From G963422705 sp963422705 (GTDB lineage: Bacteria > Poribacteria > WGA-4E > WGA-3G): DNA of 64,000 nucleotides. The position numbers and the translations under genes were made by a program. Below the pieces are notes generated by a model that was not told where the DNA came from, made no database searches, and worked only from the letters and a program-made list of their open reading frames with translations. The stretch lies in NCBI GenBank assembly GCA_963422705.1, contig OY730443.1, positions 1,612,001 to 1,676,000 on the forward strand. Reading direction: 5' to 3'. Positions 54,279-63,218 of this stretch are shown here, one piece after another. Positions within the stretch are counted from its first letter, which is position 1; each line of letters begins with the position of its first letter.

Positions 54279-55292
54279 TTATTTTGACGCTTCCAACGTA
54301 TTAAGAAAATTCACCAAATCTGTCCCATGCTGACTCGCATTGACATCTTTGTCAATTTTCAGAATTTTTCCCGATTTATCAATGATAACGGTAATCCGCT
54401 TAATAGCGCCGTCAGGGGTGTTTGTCGCACCGAAAAGCAGTGCGAGATTCCGGCCGGTATCTACCAAAAGCGGAAAGTTGAGTTGATTTTCTGTAGAAAA
54501 TTTTTGATGGGACGCTGCCTCATTCGCTGTAACGCCAAATACTTTTACATCGTGTGCCGCAAAATGACTCGACTCATCACGGAGCGAGCAAACTTCTGCC
54601 GTTCAGCCACGGCCAAAATCACGCGGATAAAATGCTAACACCACGTTTTTCTTATCGCGTAATTCACTCAGCTGGTGCCTCTTCCCATCACCATCGGTTG
54701 CGATGAAATCTGGAGACATTTCTCCACTCTTAACCTTCGGAAGTACCTTTTTTAGCAAGGCTACCACGTCTTTTCCGTGGGTTTTAATCTTCACATCTCT
54801 ATCAATGGCGCGAATATACCCCGCTTTATCGATGACGAAGGTACTCCGTTTGGAGGCGTTAAAACTTTCAATGATACCGCTGTACATCTTGCTTGCTACA
54901 AACGCTGTGTCTGCAAGCAGTGAAAACTTATAGTCCTGCGCATTACAGAATTTCTGATGCGACTCAACGGAGTCAACACTCACACCCAAAAGTACGCTGT
55001 CTGTCGCTTCGAGCTCGCTCAAATTATCACGGAGCGAGTTAAGTTCTGTCGTTCAGCCACCGGTAAAGTCTTTCGGGTAAAACGCGAGAACGACATTTTT
55101 CTTTCCTAAGTAATCGCTCAGGCGCTGCTCAACGCCTTTCTCATCTTTCAACGTAAAATCGGGAGCTACCATACCTACTTGTAATTCACTCGATTCTTCC
55201 ATATGCTCCTCCGCTAAAACTGTTGGAATCAAAAGGGCTGTCCCAAGCAAAACAACCCAGATACATCGACGAAATAGAATTTTATAAAACAT
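54279..55292 (-). CDS. Exported tandem peroxiredoxin with two UGA-encoded selenocysteines
   Basis: A single frame of 337 codons plus TAA, interrupted by TGA at codons 80 (55053-55055) and 230 (54603-54605). Signal peptide at 1-28 (WVVLLGTALLIPTVLA). Domain 1 (about 37-175) has APDFTLKDEKG and VVLAFYPKDFTGG, then TGA, TTELNSLRDN; domain 2 (about 187-337) has SPDFIATDGDG and VVLAFYPRDFGRG, then TGA, TAEVCSLRDE. In PrxQ/Bcp enzymes this position is the peroxidatic Cys of FTPGC. The reading continues with good homology through both, to VDTGRNLALLF and ITVIIDKSGKI. AAGGA precedes the ATG. Domain 2 keeps the resolving Cys235; domain 1 has Asn85 there. Expected role: reducing peroxides in the envelope. 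Confidence 0.88.
54568..54588 (-). promoter_or_regulatory. SECIS-like hairpin after the second TGA
   Basis: On the coding strand, 14 bases after TGA at codon 230, CTCGCTC pairs with GAG-T-CGAG (one bulged T), closing the 6-base loop CGTGAT. The 7-bp stem with a G at the second loop position and 21 bases from TGA to the loop fits bacterial SECIS rules. Same 5' half and distance as the first. Confidence 0.7.
55014..55038 (-). promoter_or_regulatory. SECIS-like hairpin after the first TGA
   Basis: Coding strand: 14 bases after TGA at codon 80, CTCGCTC and GAGCGAG form a perfect 7-bp stem around the loop CGTGATAATTT. TGA-to-loop distance is 21 bases and the second loop base is G, as in bacterial SECIS elements bound by SelB. 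Confidence 0.72.
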
Positions 55293-55722
55293 GTGGTTAT
55301 TCCTTTGATATTATAGTAGATTTTAGTAGACAAACCCACTCCTTTTCCAGACGACATGAACTACCCCTTGTGATGCCCTTACGAGGGGACGTATGGGATG
55401 AATCAGATTCAACGCGCCAAATGCCTGAGTTGCATGTGGCGGGAATTCCCCGGGCAGAGGAGAATTGCTGCATAGATTGCTCTCTAATAACCTGAGTTTG
55501 ATAGAATCCGAATGTGTCTGTTATCCGAAGGTGAGCACTTTGTCGTATCACGCGTTATATGAAAACGATACCTAAACGAACTCCCAAAAATATGATACCA
55601 CTTTTTCGTGAGATTGGCAAGGTTTTTTTGCAACTAAACTTGCTTAATTTAAGATAAATCTGGTAGGATATAGCTCAATAGTGAAGCCACCTCTATTTTG
55701 TGCAAGGGAGGAATTACAGCCA
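55293..55722. other. Intergenic region, no supported gene
   Basis: Lies between the divergent peroxiredoxin and sulfatase genes. Short frames of no known family are present on both strands. A TATAAT-like hexamer sits at 55312-55317 on the minus strand close to the peroxiredoxin start, without a good -35 at proper distance. Confidence 0.45.
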
Positions 55723-57207
55723 ATGGCGAAGCGGCCCAATATCCTTTTTCTCATGACGGACCAGCAACGATTTGACACCGTGCGCGCACTTGGAAATCCG
55801 ATTATCCAGACGCCCGCACTCGATAGAATTGTGCAGGAGGGCACTAGTTTTACGTCTGCATACTGTCCATCCCCTGTGTGTGTCGCTTCACGCTGCAGCT
55901 TTCTGCTCGGGCAATGGCCACATCAGAACGGATGTACAAACAATTCCCCGATGCCCCAGGAACGCGCATCGCTCATGGAATTGCTCAATGAGGCGGGGTA
56001 CCAAACCCACGGTGTTGGAAAAATGCACTTCTCACCCAACAGTCGGAAAATGTGGGGGTTTGAAACAAGGGATTTTTCAGAAGAGGGGGCCGGCCCGGAT
56101 GACTTTACGGAATTTTTGACGGAAAATCGATATGAACATGTCGTCGCCCCGCATGGGGAGCGGAGTGAATACTATTATATCCCACAACCTTCACAATTGC
56201 CGGCTCGGCTCCATCACACGCAGTGGGTGGGCGACAAAACGCTGCAATTCCTTTCACGCCGTGACACGGAACGGCCCTTTTTGTGTTGGACTAGTTTCAT
56301 TAAACCGCATCCACCGTTTGAATCCCCGGTGCCGTGGAATAGACTCTATCGCATGGTAGAAATGCCTATGCCTTTCTTACCTATAGATTATCACCATCTC
56401 CATACTTATTGGAATCGTCACCAGAATCGATACAAATACCGTGACCAAGGACGGGATATGAATCTCTTACGGACGATGCGCGCAGCATACTATGCAGCGA
56501 TTTCTTTCATTGACTACCAAGTCGGGCGAATTCTCCAATACCTTCAAGCCAAGGGGGAGCTTGATAACACTTTGGTATGTTACACCTCTGATCATGGAGA
56601 ATTACTTGGAGACTATGACTGCTATGGAAAACGCTCCTTCCTTGATGCCGCCGCGCGAATCCCTTTACTCGTTCGATATCCTGAACGTTTCAAAGCCGAC
56701 GTACAGTGCGATACCCCGATAAGTCTTGTTGATGTACTCCCAACTTGCCTCGCGGCAGTTGGGCTGAAACAACACCCAGAGCATATTGGGGAAGATATGG
56801 CGGATATTGCCACTGGACACTGCAAACGAGAAGCCATCATCGGGCAATTGGGAAAAGAGAGCACGGGATTGTATCTGTTTCTCACACGAGCGTACAAATA
56901 TATCTACTCCGCCGCCGATAGGCGAGAGTGGCTGTTTCGCCGAATACCCGGCAGGCTGGATGAACGAAGCCTTGCCGGTAACCAAGCCTATGCTACAATC
57001 CTCAATGCATATAGGCGCGCCCTCATTGAGCGGTTCAGACAGGACGGATACGAACTTCCCATTGATGGCAATAGATGGCGCGAGTTTCCACCGCCTATTG
57101 AATACGAAAATCCTGATGCCCTTCAACTCTTCCAAGACGGGCGTTCTGTCAGTTCGAAGTTCCCAAACGGATACGTCCCCGAAGTTGAACCACTCAAACC
57201 TGCATAG
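55723..57207 (+). CDS. Type I sulfatase with C-x-A-S-R maturation motif
   Basis: 494-residue formylglycine-dependent sulfatase. N-terminal RPNILFLMTDQQRFDTV gives the first metal Asp pair, and CVASR at 53-57 (SPVCVASRCSFLLG) is the maturation site, with Ala where Pro is more common; both forms are accepted by known maturases. Later blocks are YTSDHGELLGDYDCYGKRS (metal ligands) and the VDVLPTCLAAVG region. The ATG at 55723 follows GGGAGGA; a GTG at 55681 would add 14 residues. No signal peptide seen. Substrate unknown. Confidence 0.93.
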   Translation: MAKRPNILFLMTDQQRFDTVRALGNPIIQTPALDRIVQEGTSFTSAYCPSPVCVASRCSFLLGQWPHQNGCTNNSPMPQERASLMELLNEAGYQTHGVGKMHFSPNSRKMWGFETRDFSEEGAGPDDFTEFLTENRYEHVVAPHGERSEYYYIPQPSQLPARLHHTQWVGDKTLQFLSRRDTERPFLCWTSFIKPHPPFESPVPWNRLYRMVEMPMPFLPIDYHHLHTYWNRHQNRYKYRDQGRDMNLLRTMRAAYYAAISFIDYQVGRILQYLQAKGELDNTLVCYTSDHGELLGDYDCYGKRSFLDAAARIPLLVRYPERFKADVQCDTPISLVDVLPTCLAAVGLKQHPEHIGEDMADIATGHCKREAIIGQLGKESTGLYLFLTRAYKYIYSAADRREWLFRRIPGRLDERSLAGNQAYATILNAYRRALIERFRQDGYELPIDGNRWREFPPPIEYENPDALQLFQDGRSVSSKFPNGYVPEVEPLKPA

Positions 57208-57476
57208 CCGACTTAGCAAAACTACCTGCCAATACGGAGAAAGAAGGCGTCAGTACGCGGAAGGAGATTTAGGGGGTTTCGTCGCTACGTTGCCCCCGAC
57301 ATCTGGCATGTGGGCGACAGCGGCACGTGCACGGATATACCGACATCCAAATTACGCCCTGTCTATTCCGCGTTTACAGATATAAGCGCTTCAAAACTAT
57401 TTTAGAAAGATTGTCCCGCAACTCCCGCTGGGCGAAAGGGTTCTTTTACAAACTATCTATGTTTTAAGGAGAAAAA

Positions 57477-58247
57477 ATGCGAAAACTGATTTTAATTTTT
57501 GGAGTTACCTGTTTGATAACCCCCTTCTCATTTGCTGAAATCGAACCGGAAACGGCTGTCGGCATCTGGCTTTTTGAGGAAGGGGCGGGCAAAACGGCAA
57601 AAGATTCTTCCGGAAAAGGACACGATGGCGAGCTCAACGGCCCCAAATGGAAAAAAGGAAAAATTGGGACAGCCTTGGAATTTGATGGCGCCCAGTGGGT
57701 TAAGATTGAATCGACACCTGAATTGCAGATTGGTGAACAATTGAGCATGATGGCCTGGTTCTTTGCCACCGACATTGAGGATTGGCGCCAACTCATCGCC
57801 AAAAGTGATGAATACCTCTTACGCATCGACCCGCCGCAGGAAGGCAACAAAATGTCGGCATTTGTCAAACCGGGTGGCGGTTGGGAACCGAGGGCGTCCG
57901 CCCGTGTACCAGAAACCGATACGTGGATTCACTTCGCTGCGACATACGACAGCAACGAAAAATCGGAGCAGCTTATTGTCTACGTCAACGGTGAGAAGGC
58001 GGGCGCAAGCACACGCCCCGGAGCAGTTGCTGTAACCGCAAATCCTGTTGAGATTGGCAAGTGGGGCGTCGGTTCTTACTTTGTCGGAATCATTGATGAA
58101 GCCGCAATTTTTAACACCATTCTCAGCGAAGATGAAGTCAAAATTATCATGGAGCACGGATTGGCAAAAGCACTTGGGGGATTGGATGTTGCCCCCTCAA
58201 CTGACAAATTAACCACCGCATGGGGCAAAATCAGGGATGCAAATTAG
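57477..58247 (+). CDS. Exported LamG/concanavalin-like domain protein
   Basis: Signal peptide at 1-20 (ILIFGVTCLITPFSFA), then one LamG-type jelly roll at about 25-220: VGIWLFEEGAGKTAKDSSGK, TALEFDGAQWVKIE, LSMMAWFFATD, WIHFAATYDSN and IDEAAIFNTILSEDEVKIIM, the standard order for the family. Binds or presents glycans or proteins outside the cell. The ATG lies after AAGGAG. Such genes are often numerous in planktonic and sponge-associated Poribacteria-like genomes; it follows a sulfatase, consistent with glycan use. Confidence 0.9.
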   Translation: MRKLILIFGVTCLITPFSFAEIEPETAVGIWLFEEGAGKTAKDSSGKGHDGELNGPKWKKGKIGTALEFDGAQWVKIESTPELQIGEQLSMMAWFFATDIEDWRQLIAKSDEYLLRIDPPQEGNKMSAFVKPGGGWEPRASARVPETDTWIHFAATYDSNEKSEQLIVYVNGEKAGASTRPGAVAVTANPVEIGKWGVGSYFVGIIDEAAIFNTILSEDEVKIIMEHGLAKALGGLDVAPSTDKLTTAWGKIRDAN

Positions 58248-58387
58248 CGCAACCAATTTCTAGCTTGCCCAAATGTCTGTTTATCTTCAGAATCCGCGAT
58301 AAAGGTAACAGCAGGTGTCCCCCGGCTAAGATGTTTGTCGGTGGAATTTGATGAAAGCTGGCCTGAATTCCACCGATGCTCCTAAGA

Positions 58388-59251
58388 TTAACTGCTGATA
58401 ACGCCATTTTCTTCCAACCATACCTTCAACGGGACGTCCGCATCCTTGGGCGAAAAATGCCCATTCGCATTTGTTCCACCGCCGAGCAACTGTTGCCGAA
58501 TCGCATCATTACGTTCAAATACCTCGCGTGGGATAGTCATATCGTCTTTACTCCGGAGCCATCGGTATCCATATCCATAAAATAATCCCTTCCGCGTGAT
58601 GTCGGAGTTGTTTTCACTGCGCGTATGCCAAATCCGCCTATCAAAGAAAACAGCATCGCCCGGTTTACAGCGCACAGGAATCGCCCCTTCTGGCAAGGAG
58701 CCGTCGATTGGACGTTCCAGCTTATCCCACAGGTGGCTGCCTGGAATAATGTAAAAATTACCTCGTCCTATTTCTGAACAGTCGGAGAGCCAGTAGACAA
58801 CTTTGATAGAGAGGCGTGGCCTTGGCGAACTTTCAATCTCAATATTTACCCGTCCACTATCTTGATGCCACCCTAAGGGCGCGTCTTTACCGCGAGATTC
58901 AGCTGGACGCGGTGGGGTGATAATCAGATGGCTGTGGTATGAGTAGATGTTCCACCCCAAAGCCCCCCACACCTTTGGAAACGTTTTGTACCAGTCCAAG
59001 ACGTTCACGAACAACTGATGTTTTCCGAGGAAATTCGGATAGAAAAAATTCTGGTGAGGTGTCATCGGCTTTTTGGTGTACGCATCGTAGCCCGCATCGA
59101 GGTGTTCTTCGTAGATGCTATCCACCCGTTTTTCTAGTCGTTCAACAAGGTCCGGCGGTAGCGCGTTTTCGACAATGAAATACCCTTCTTCGTTCAGCCC
59201 ACAAAGTTGTTCATCGGTAATCTGATGTTCAAGATGCCGTTCATCAAGCAT
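58388..59251 (-). CDS. Phytanoyl-CoA dioxygenase family protein, complete iron site
   Basis: 287-residue Fe(II)/2-oxoglutarate oxygenase-like protein. The facial triad is complete: HQD at His129/Asp131 in LGWHQDSGRVNIE and His209 in RRIWHTRSEN; the nearby Arg220/Arg230 may hold 2-oxoglutarate. NFYIIPGSHLWDKL is the typical core strand. Probably hydroxylates a small molecule; substrate unknown. It lies 60 bases downstream of a Gfo/Idh/MocA gene on the same strand. Confidence 0.9.
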   Translation of the reverse strand: MLDERHLEHQITDEQLCGLNEEGYFIVENALPPDLVERLEKRVDSIYEEHLDAGYDAYTKKPMTPHQNFFYPNFLGKHQLFVNVLDWYKTFPKVWGALGWNIYSYHSHLIITPPRPAESRGKDAPLGWHQDSGRVNIEIESSPRPRLSIKVVYWLSDCSEIGRGNFYIIPGSHLWDKLERPIDGSLPEGAIPVRCKPGDAVFFDRRIWHTRSENNSDITRKGLFYGYGYRWLRSKDDMTIPREVFERNDAIRQQLLGGGTNANGHFSPKDADVPLKVWLEENGVISS

Positions 59252-59311
59252 AATTGTACTCCCCTATTACGTTAACATTAAAAACCGTGAAGACTAAATT
59301 CTTGAGACTGC

Positions 59312-60265
59312 TTACGTGGATGAAGAACCCTCTATCTTATCCACGAGATGAATGGAATGAATAACATCCCGAATGTCTGTGAGAGGCACTTTCTCGTTGC
59401 GGACACAATCAACGAAATGGCGATGCATTGTGAGTACTCCTTCATAACTCGCTGAGTCCCGCTGTTCAACGCCATCGACATCCCATCCACCCATCACGGT
59501 TCTGTCATTTTCCTCATAAATCTCAATCTCTTCCGGAATTTTCATGTAACAGCCGATGCCGACGCCATGTAATTCGGAGCGGAGTACGCGCCCACCCGAT
59601 GCGCGATTTCCGAAAACTACCCCTGTAACATTGTTGTCAAATCGGATGAAGGCTGTGTAGAAATTACGTTGTTCCGCCCCAAACGTATCGCGGTGGGCAG
59701 TCACCTCCACAGCTTCCCCGCCTGCCATATATCGGATTAAGTCTACGACATGGCAGACATCGTTCCAAAGTGTTGTGGTAAATTCACGATTCTGTCCTAT
59801 CATCTGCTTGTTGAATGTCGTCACGGCTAACGAGACGGGCCCCTTTTCCGCAACACGTCGCATCGCCTCGCGCGTTACGGCGGCGTACCGCCTCTGAAAC
59901 CCTACCATGCAATAGACATCGTTGGCAATTGCTGCTTCCAAAAGTTGACGCGTTTCATCACTCGTGGCCCCTGGCGGTTTTTCAATGAAGAGATGCTTCC
60001 CCGCGTTCAGGCAATCGAGGGCAGGCTGCAAAACCCACTTCTCATTCATCACGCAGTAAACGATGTCCAAATCCAACGTATCCAACATCTTACGGTGTTC
60101 TGTGAACGTGTGCCGAAACTCATATTTTTTCGCCACTTGGGCTAATTTGGTGTCGTCAAGTTCACACACCGCAAGCATCTCAACATCATCTTCCAGACGG
60201 TTAACGTTTGGATAATGGGCCCCTTGGCTACGTCCGCCAGCACCGATAAAACCTGCTTTTAACAT
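59312..60265 (-). CDS. Gfo/Idh/MocA family oxidoreductase
   Basis: NAD(P)-dependent dehydrogenase, 317 residues. Rossmann motif AGFIGAGGRSQGAHYPN, EKP motif intact in LFIEKPPGATSDETR (catalytic Lys), and the C-terminal domain TAFIRFDNNVTGVVFGNRA. Typical length is 330-380, so the C-terminal part is slightly short. Substrate unknown, usually a sugar or inositol. Immediately upstream of the PhyH gene, likely one operon. Confidence 0.92.
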   Translation of the reverse strand: MLKAGFIGAGGRSQGAHYPNVNRLEDDVEMLAVCELDDTKLAQVAKKYEFRHTFTEHRKMLDTLDLDIVYCVMNEKWVLQPALDCLNAGKHLFIEKPPGATSDETRQLLEAAIANDVYCMVGFQRRYAAVTREAMRRVAEKGPVSLAVTTFNKQMIGQNREFTTTLWNDVCHVVDLIRYMAGGEAVEVTAHRDTFGAEQRNFYTAFIRFDNNVTGVVFGNRASGGRVLRSELHGVGIGCYMKIPEEIEIYEENDRTVMGGWDVDGVEQRDSASYEGVLTMHRHFVDCVRNEKVPLTDIRDVIHSIHLVDKIEGSSST

Positions 60266-60527
60266 GGAGAATCCTCCCTAAATCTCGTAATTGGATGAGT
60301 ATGCACTCGTAGCTATCTAACCAAATCTGCCGCCGCACGTTTTCGCGATGTATCAACTATTTTATTTTTTCCGGACGTCTGTGTCAAGAAAAATTACCTC
60401 TTTTTGGACGGTTTAGTTCTCCATTTAGAAGGTACTCCGTAGAATTTACGGGAATTCGTTTGTTTTGCCCAATCCTTTAAGTTTGGGATATAAGCCCGCT
60501 AAGGGGCCTAATCCTTGTGAAATAAAA

Positions 60528-60556
60528 TTGACTTTATGCTAAAAATGTGATATGAT
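60528..60556 (+). promoter_or_regulatory. Promoter candidate for tnpB
   Basis: TTGACT (60528-60533) and TATGAT (60551-60556) with a 17-base spacer, about 98 bases before the tnpB ATG and just before the element's left-end hairpins. Both hexamers are close to consensus. Confidence 0.55.
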
Positions 60557-60570
60557 ATTCGTATCAAGTT

Positions 60571-60628
60571 GGCAGACATGAATAGGGTTACCACTTGGTA
60601 CCGTGTCTGCCTCCCCACTGAAATGGGG
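60571..60628 (+). repeat. Left-end hairpins of the tnpB element
   Basis: GGCAGACA at 60571-60578 pairs with TGTCTGCC at 60604-60611; inside it TACC and GGTA pair around ACTT. A second hairpin, CCCCA with TGGGG and loop CTGAAA, covers 60613-60628. Such structures mark the left end in IS200/IS605 elements and guide ssDNA recognition. Confidence 0.7.
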
Positions 60629-60653
60629 TAAAAGACTTGATATTTGAGAGTCC

Positions 60654-61763
60654 ATGAAAACCTATAAATACCCGCTTGGCAATCAATCGAATACGATACG
60701 TCTTGGCAACCTGCTTGACGATATGTGGCAGGTGCATGTGTATTTCCATAAGTGGCAGCGTCACCGGTATAAAGATGGTTTGCCGTATGCCAACTACGCT
60801 GCAATGTGTCAACATGCCTGCATATTGAAACGAACCACACATCCACATTGGAAGGTGTTGCCAAGCCAAGCCATCCAAGCAGAGTTGGAACGAATTGATA
60901 ATGCGTATCAAAGGTTCTTTAATAAGCGGGGAGGTAACCCCCATATCAAACCTCGCCATAAGTTTAAGTCTATGACTCTGAAACAAACTGGATTTAAACT
61001 GACTGATAACCGTATTACACTCACCTTTCGTCAGTGGGATAAAGGGAAGTGGCGATTTGATAAAGTGCCTTATACGTTTCATAAACACCGCCCGTGGCAT
61101 GGGACTCTCCGTCGTATCACAATCAAACGTGATACTTGTGGCGACTATTGGCTTTACCTCATAACGGATTACACAGATTTTTTACCGCTGCCGACAACAG
61201 GTAAAAGCGTTGGGGCAGATTTCGGTATGAAAGACGCATACTTGACACTTAGCACGGGTGAGAAAATCCAACACCCACAACCTTTGAAACAGTCCTTGAA
61301 TAAACTTCGGACGCTCAATAAAGCGTTTTCTCGTAAAGTTAAAGGTTCTAACGGTTGGTGGCGGTGTGTCCGGCAACTCGCACGTCTGTATCGGAAAATC
61401 AGCAACCAACGTAAAGACTTTCACTGGCAACTGGCAAGTGAACTTTGTAAGAAGTTTGATAGGATTGTCCTTGAGACGTTGAACCTTGACGGTATGAAAC
61501 GCCTGTGGGGACGTAAAGTCTCGGACCTCGCCTTCTACCAGTTTGTTCAGATATTGGAATATAAGTGTCAAAAACATAAGCGTCATTTTAAAAAAGTCGG
61601 ACAATGGACAGCTACAACCAAACCTTGTCGTGATTGCGGTTTTCATAACGAAACCCTAACATTGGACGATAGGCAGTGGACATGTCCGGCATGTGGTTCA
61701 CACCACGATAGGGATATAAACGCTGCGCGAAACATTTTGCGGGCAGGGATAGCCGTTACCTAA
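60654..61763 (+). CDS. tnpB: TnpB-like RNA-guided nuclease (IS605 OrfB)
   Basis: 369-residue TnpB. The RuvC-like triad is Asp189 (VGADFGMKD), Glu274 (IVLETLNLDGM) and Asp354 (HHDRDINAARN). The zinc ribbon has C-x2-C pairs at 325/328 (CRDCG) and 344/347 (CPACGSH). The N-terminal MKTYKYPLG is typical. TnpB proteins cleave DNA at sites set by the omega RNA made from the right end of the element. All catalytic residues are present, so it may be active. It separates genes of the Gfo/Idh/MocA group. Confidence 0.94.
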   Translation: MKTYKYPLGNQSNTIRLGNLLDDMWQVHVYFHKWQRHRYKDGLPYANYAAMCQHACILKRTTHPHWKVLPSQAIQAELERIDNAYQRFFNKRGGNPHIKPRHKFKSMTLKQTGFKLTDNRITLTFRQWDKGKWRFDKVPYTFHKHRPWHGTLRRITIKRDTCGDYWLYLITDYTDFLPLPTTGKSVGADFGMKDAYLTLSTGEKIQHPQPLKQSLNKLRTLNKAFSRKVKGSNGWWRCVRQLARLYRKISNQRKDFHWQLASELCKKFDRIVLETLNLDGMKRLWGRKVSDLAFYQFVQILEYKCQKHKRHFKKVGQWTATTKPCRDCGFHNETLTLDDRQWTCPACGSHHDRDINAARNILRAGIAVT

Positions 61764-61895
61764 CGATATGCCTTGTATCCACTAATGAGGAGGATACAGG
61801 GGAAACGCCCGCTGGTGGAGCGACAGTAAGACGGTTGACTCTATGAGAAAACCGCAGTTGCTACGAAACCGAAGCCCCACGCTTTAGCGTGTGGG
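61764..61895 (+). ncRNA. Candidate omega RNA / right end of tnpB element
   Basis: In TnpB systems the omega RNA scaffold overlaps the 3' part of tnpB and the right end, and the guide begins just past the last hairpin. Here, the sequence ends with the GC-rich hairpin at 61875-61895 (loop TTTA). Extent is inferred from family knowledge; the 5' end may lie inside tnpB. Confidence 0.4.
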
Positions 61896-61947
61896 TGCTA
61901 TCACCCTTGCCTCCCAGATAGACTATTTCCCGATAGGATTCAGGAGT

Positions 61948-63027
61948 TTAGTCGACTTCCCACTCCTTTAATCCGGGCGGCATCGGAACTGGCCGCTCGG
62001 TTGTACTTTCAAGCTGAACGTGTTCCCCTGTTTGGGAGGATTTGTCAAAGGCAAGCATGACTTCAAGCACGTGGTAAGCCAAGGTACCATTAGCACGATG
62101 CTCTCGTCGATTTTGGATTGCTGATACCATGTCGATAACCCCGAACATACGGGCATTGTTGGGGAAGAGAAGCGGAACCGCCTGCCAGTCAGCATGCGGA
62201 GGGCAGACGGAGACGACTCCACCAAACCCATTTGGATCCGGTACACGCATGGTGCCCTCTTCACCGTAGATTTCGATGCAAGGGAGACTATGCCGCCACA
62301 TGTCAAAGCTCATAATCATCGTAATAATTGCGCCGTTCTGAAATTCGATGGTACCAGCAAGGTGCGTCGGCGTTTTGACACGGATTTTTAGTCCGTGTGC
62401 CGCGGTACTAGTCGCGATACGTTCATCAAACGCCTTTGTCGTGATAGCGGCAACGCGCTTGACTGGGCCAAGTAGGGTGACTAAGGCAGTGACGTAGTAA
62501 GGCCCCATGTCAAGCATCGGTCCCCCACCAATGTCGTAGTAGAAGGCGGGATTTGGATGCCAGCTTTCATGTCCATGTCCACACATAAACGCCGTTCCAG
62601 CGATAGGGCTGCCAATGTTGCCGGCATCGAGTGTCCGTCGGGAGGTTTGAATGCCCGCGCCAAGAAAGGTATCCGGGGCCGAGCCGACACGCAGATTTTT
62701 CTCCGACGCAGTGGCGACGAGCTTTTGAACGCTTTCGATATCTACACCAAGCGGTTTTTCGCTATACACATGCTTGCCCGCTTCAAGTACCTGCAGTCCG
62801 ACTTCAACGTGGGCACGCGGAATCGTTAAGTTGACAACAAGTTCAATATCAGGTTCTGCAAGGAGCTGCTCAAGGGTGGATGCACGGCATCCGTATTTGT
62901 CTGCTTGGGCTTGCGCCGCCTCCATTCGGATATCAGCGCAGGCGACAATATCCAAAATATTCGTTTTTCGTGCCCCTTCAAAGTAGGCGCCACTAATCGT
63001 GCCACAGCCAATAATTCCAATTTTCAT
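61948..63027 (-). CDS. Gfo/Idh/MocA family oxidoreductase
   Basis: Dehydrogenase-like protein of about 359 residues. Rossmann motif IGIIGCGTISGAYFEG, DIVACADIRMEAA, EKP motif intact in VYSEKPLGVDIESV, and a C-terminal domain with GGGPMLDMGPYYVTALVTLL (the GG-D-x-G/H substrate block), typical of sugar-acting members. The ATG at 63027 fits the family N-terminus; an ATG at 63063 would add 12 residues. It lies between the tnpB element and the divergent malate synthase gene. Confidence 0.93.
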   Translation of the reverse strand: MKIGIIGCGTISGAYFEGARKTNILDIVACADIRMEAAQAQADKYGCRASTLEQLLAEPDIELVVNLTIPRAHVEVGLQVLEAGKHVYSEKPLGVDIESVQKLVATASEKNLRVGSAPDTFLGAGIQTSRRTLDAGNIGSPIAGTAFMCGHGHESWHPNPAFYYDIGGGPMLDMGPYYVTALVTLLGPVKRVAAITTKAFDERIATSTAAHGLKIRVKTPTHLAGTIEFQNGAIITMIMSFDMWRHSLPCIEIYGEEGTMRVPDPNGFGGVVSVCPPHADWQAVPLLFPNNARMFGVIDMVSAIQNRREHRANGTLAYHVLEVMLAFDKSSQTGEHVQLESTTERPVPMPPGLKEWEVD

Positions 63028-63218
63028 ATTTTTGGATAAGATTCCTTTTGTTTGCGAATTCATTTCGTATTATAGCAATTGTGCTCGATATTGGCAAGGG
63101 CGGATACACAAAATTTAGAATAGAAATCGTAAAAATCGTGTCTGTAAAATAAAAACCGGTGGTGCTTGAAGAAAAATCACGAACTCCAACTCACTTCTAC
63201 CGCCGCGCATGAAAATTG

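Larger units (their letters stand above)
60571..61906 (+). mobile_element. IS200/IS605-type element carrying only tnpB
   Basis: A tnpB gene is framed by hairpins as in single-stranded transposons. The left side has an imperfectly nested stem GGCAGACA (60571-60578) with TGTCTGCC (60604-60611) and then CCCCA...TGGGG (60613-60628). The right side has CACGC-TTTA-GCGTG within a longer stem (61875-61895) and GGGTG...CACCC (61893-61906). No tnpA is present, so it depends on a helper or is inactive. Exact ends are uncertain. Confidence 0.75.

Noticed and set aside
54279..55292. Three separate small peroxiredoxin fragments or a pseudogene with two nonsense mutations
   Set aside because: Both stops are TGA, both fall exactly at the peroxidatic Cys, the frame is otherwise intact, and each is followed by a matched hairpin. 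Random decay would not give this pattern.
57208..57476. Continuation of a plus-strand frame between the sulfatase and LamG genes
   Set aside because: The frame overlaps the sulfatase out of phase and its translation lacks any domain; the gap holds only a weak inverted repeat without a T tract.
61764..61906. IS element target duplication
   Set aside because: IS200/IS605 elements do not produce one, and no flanking duplication was seen.
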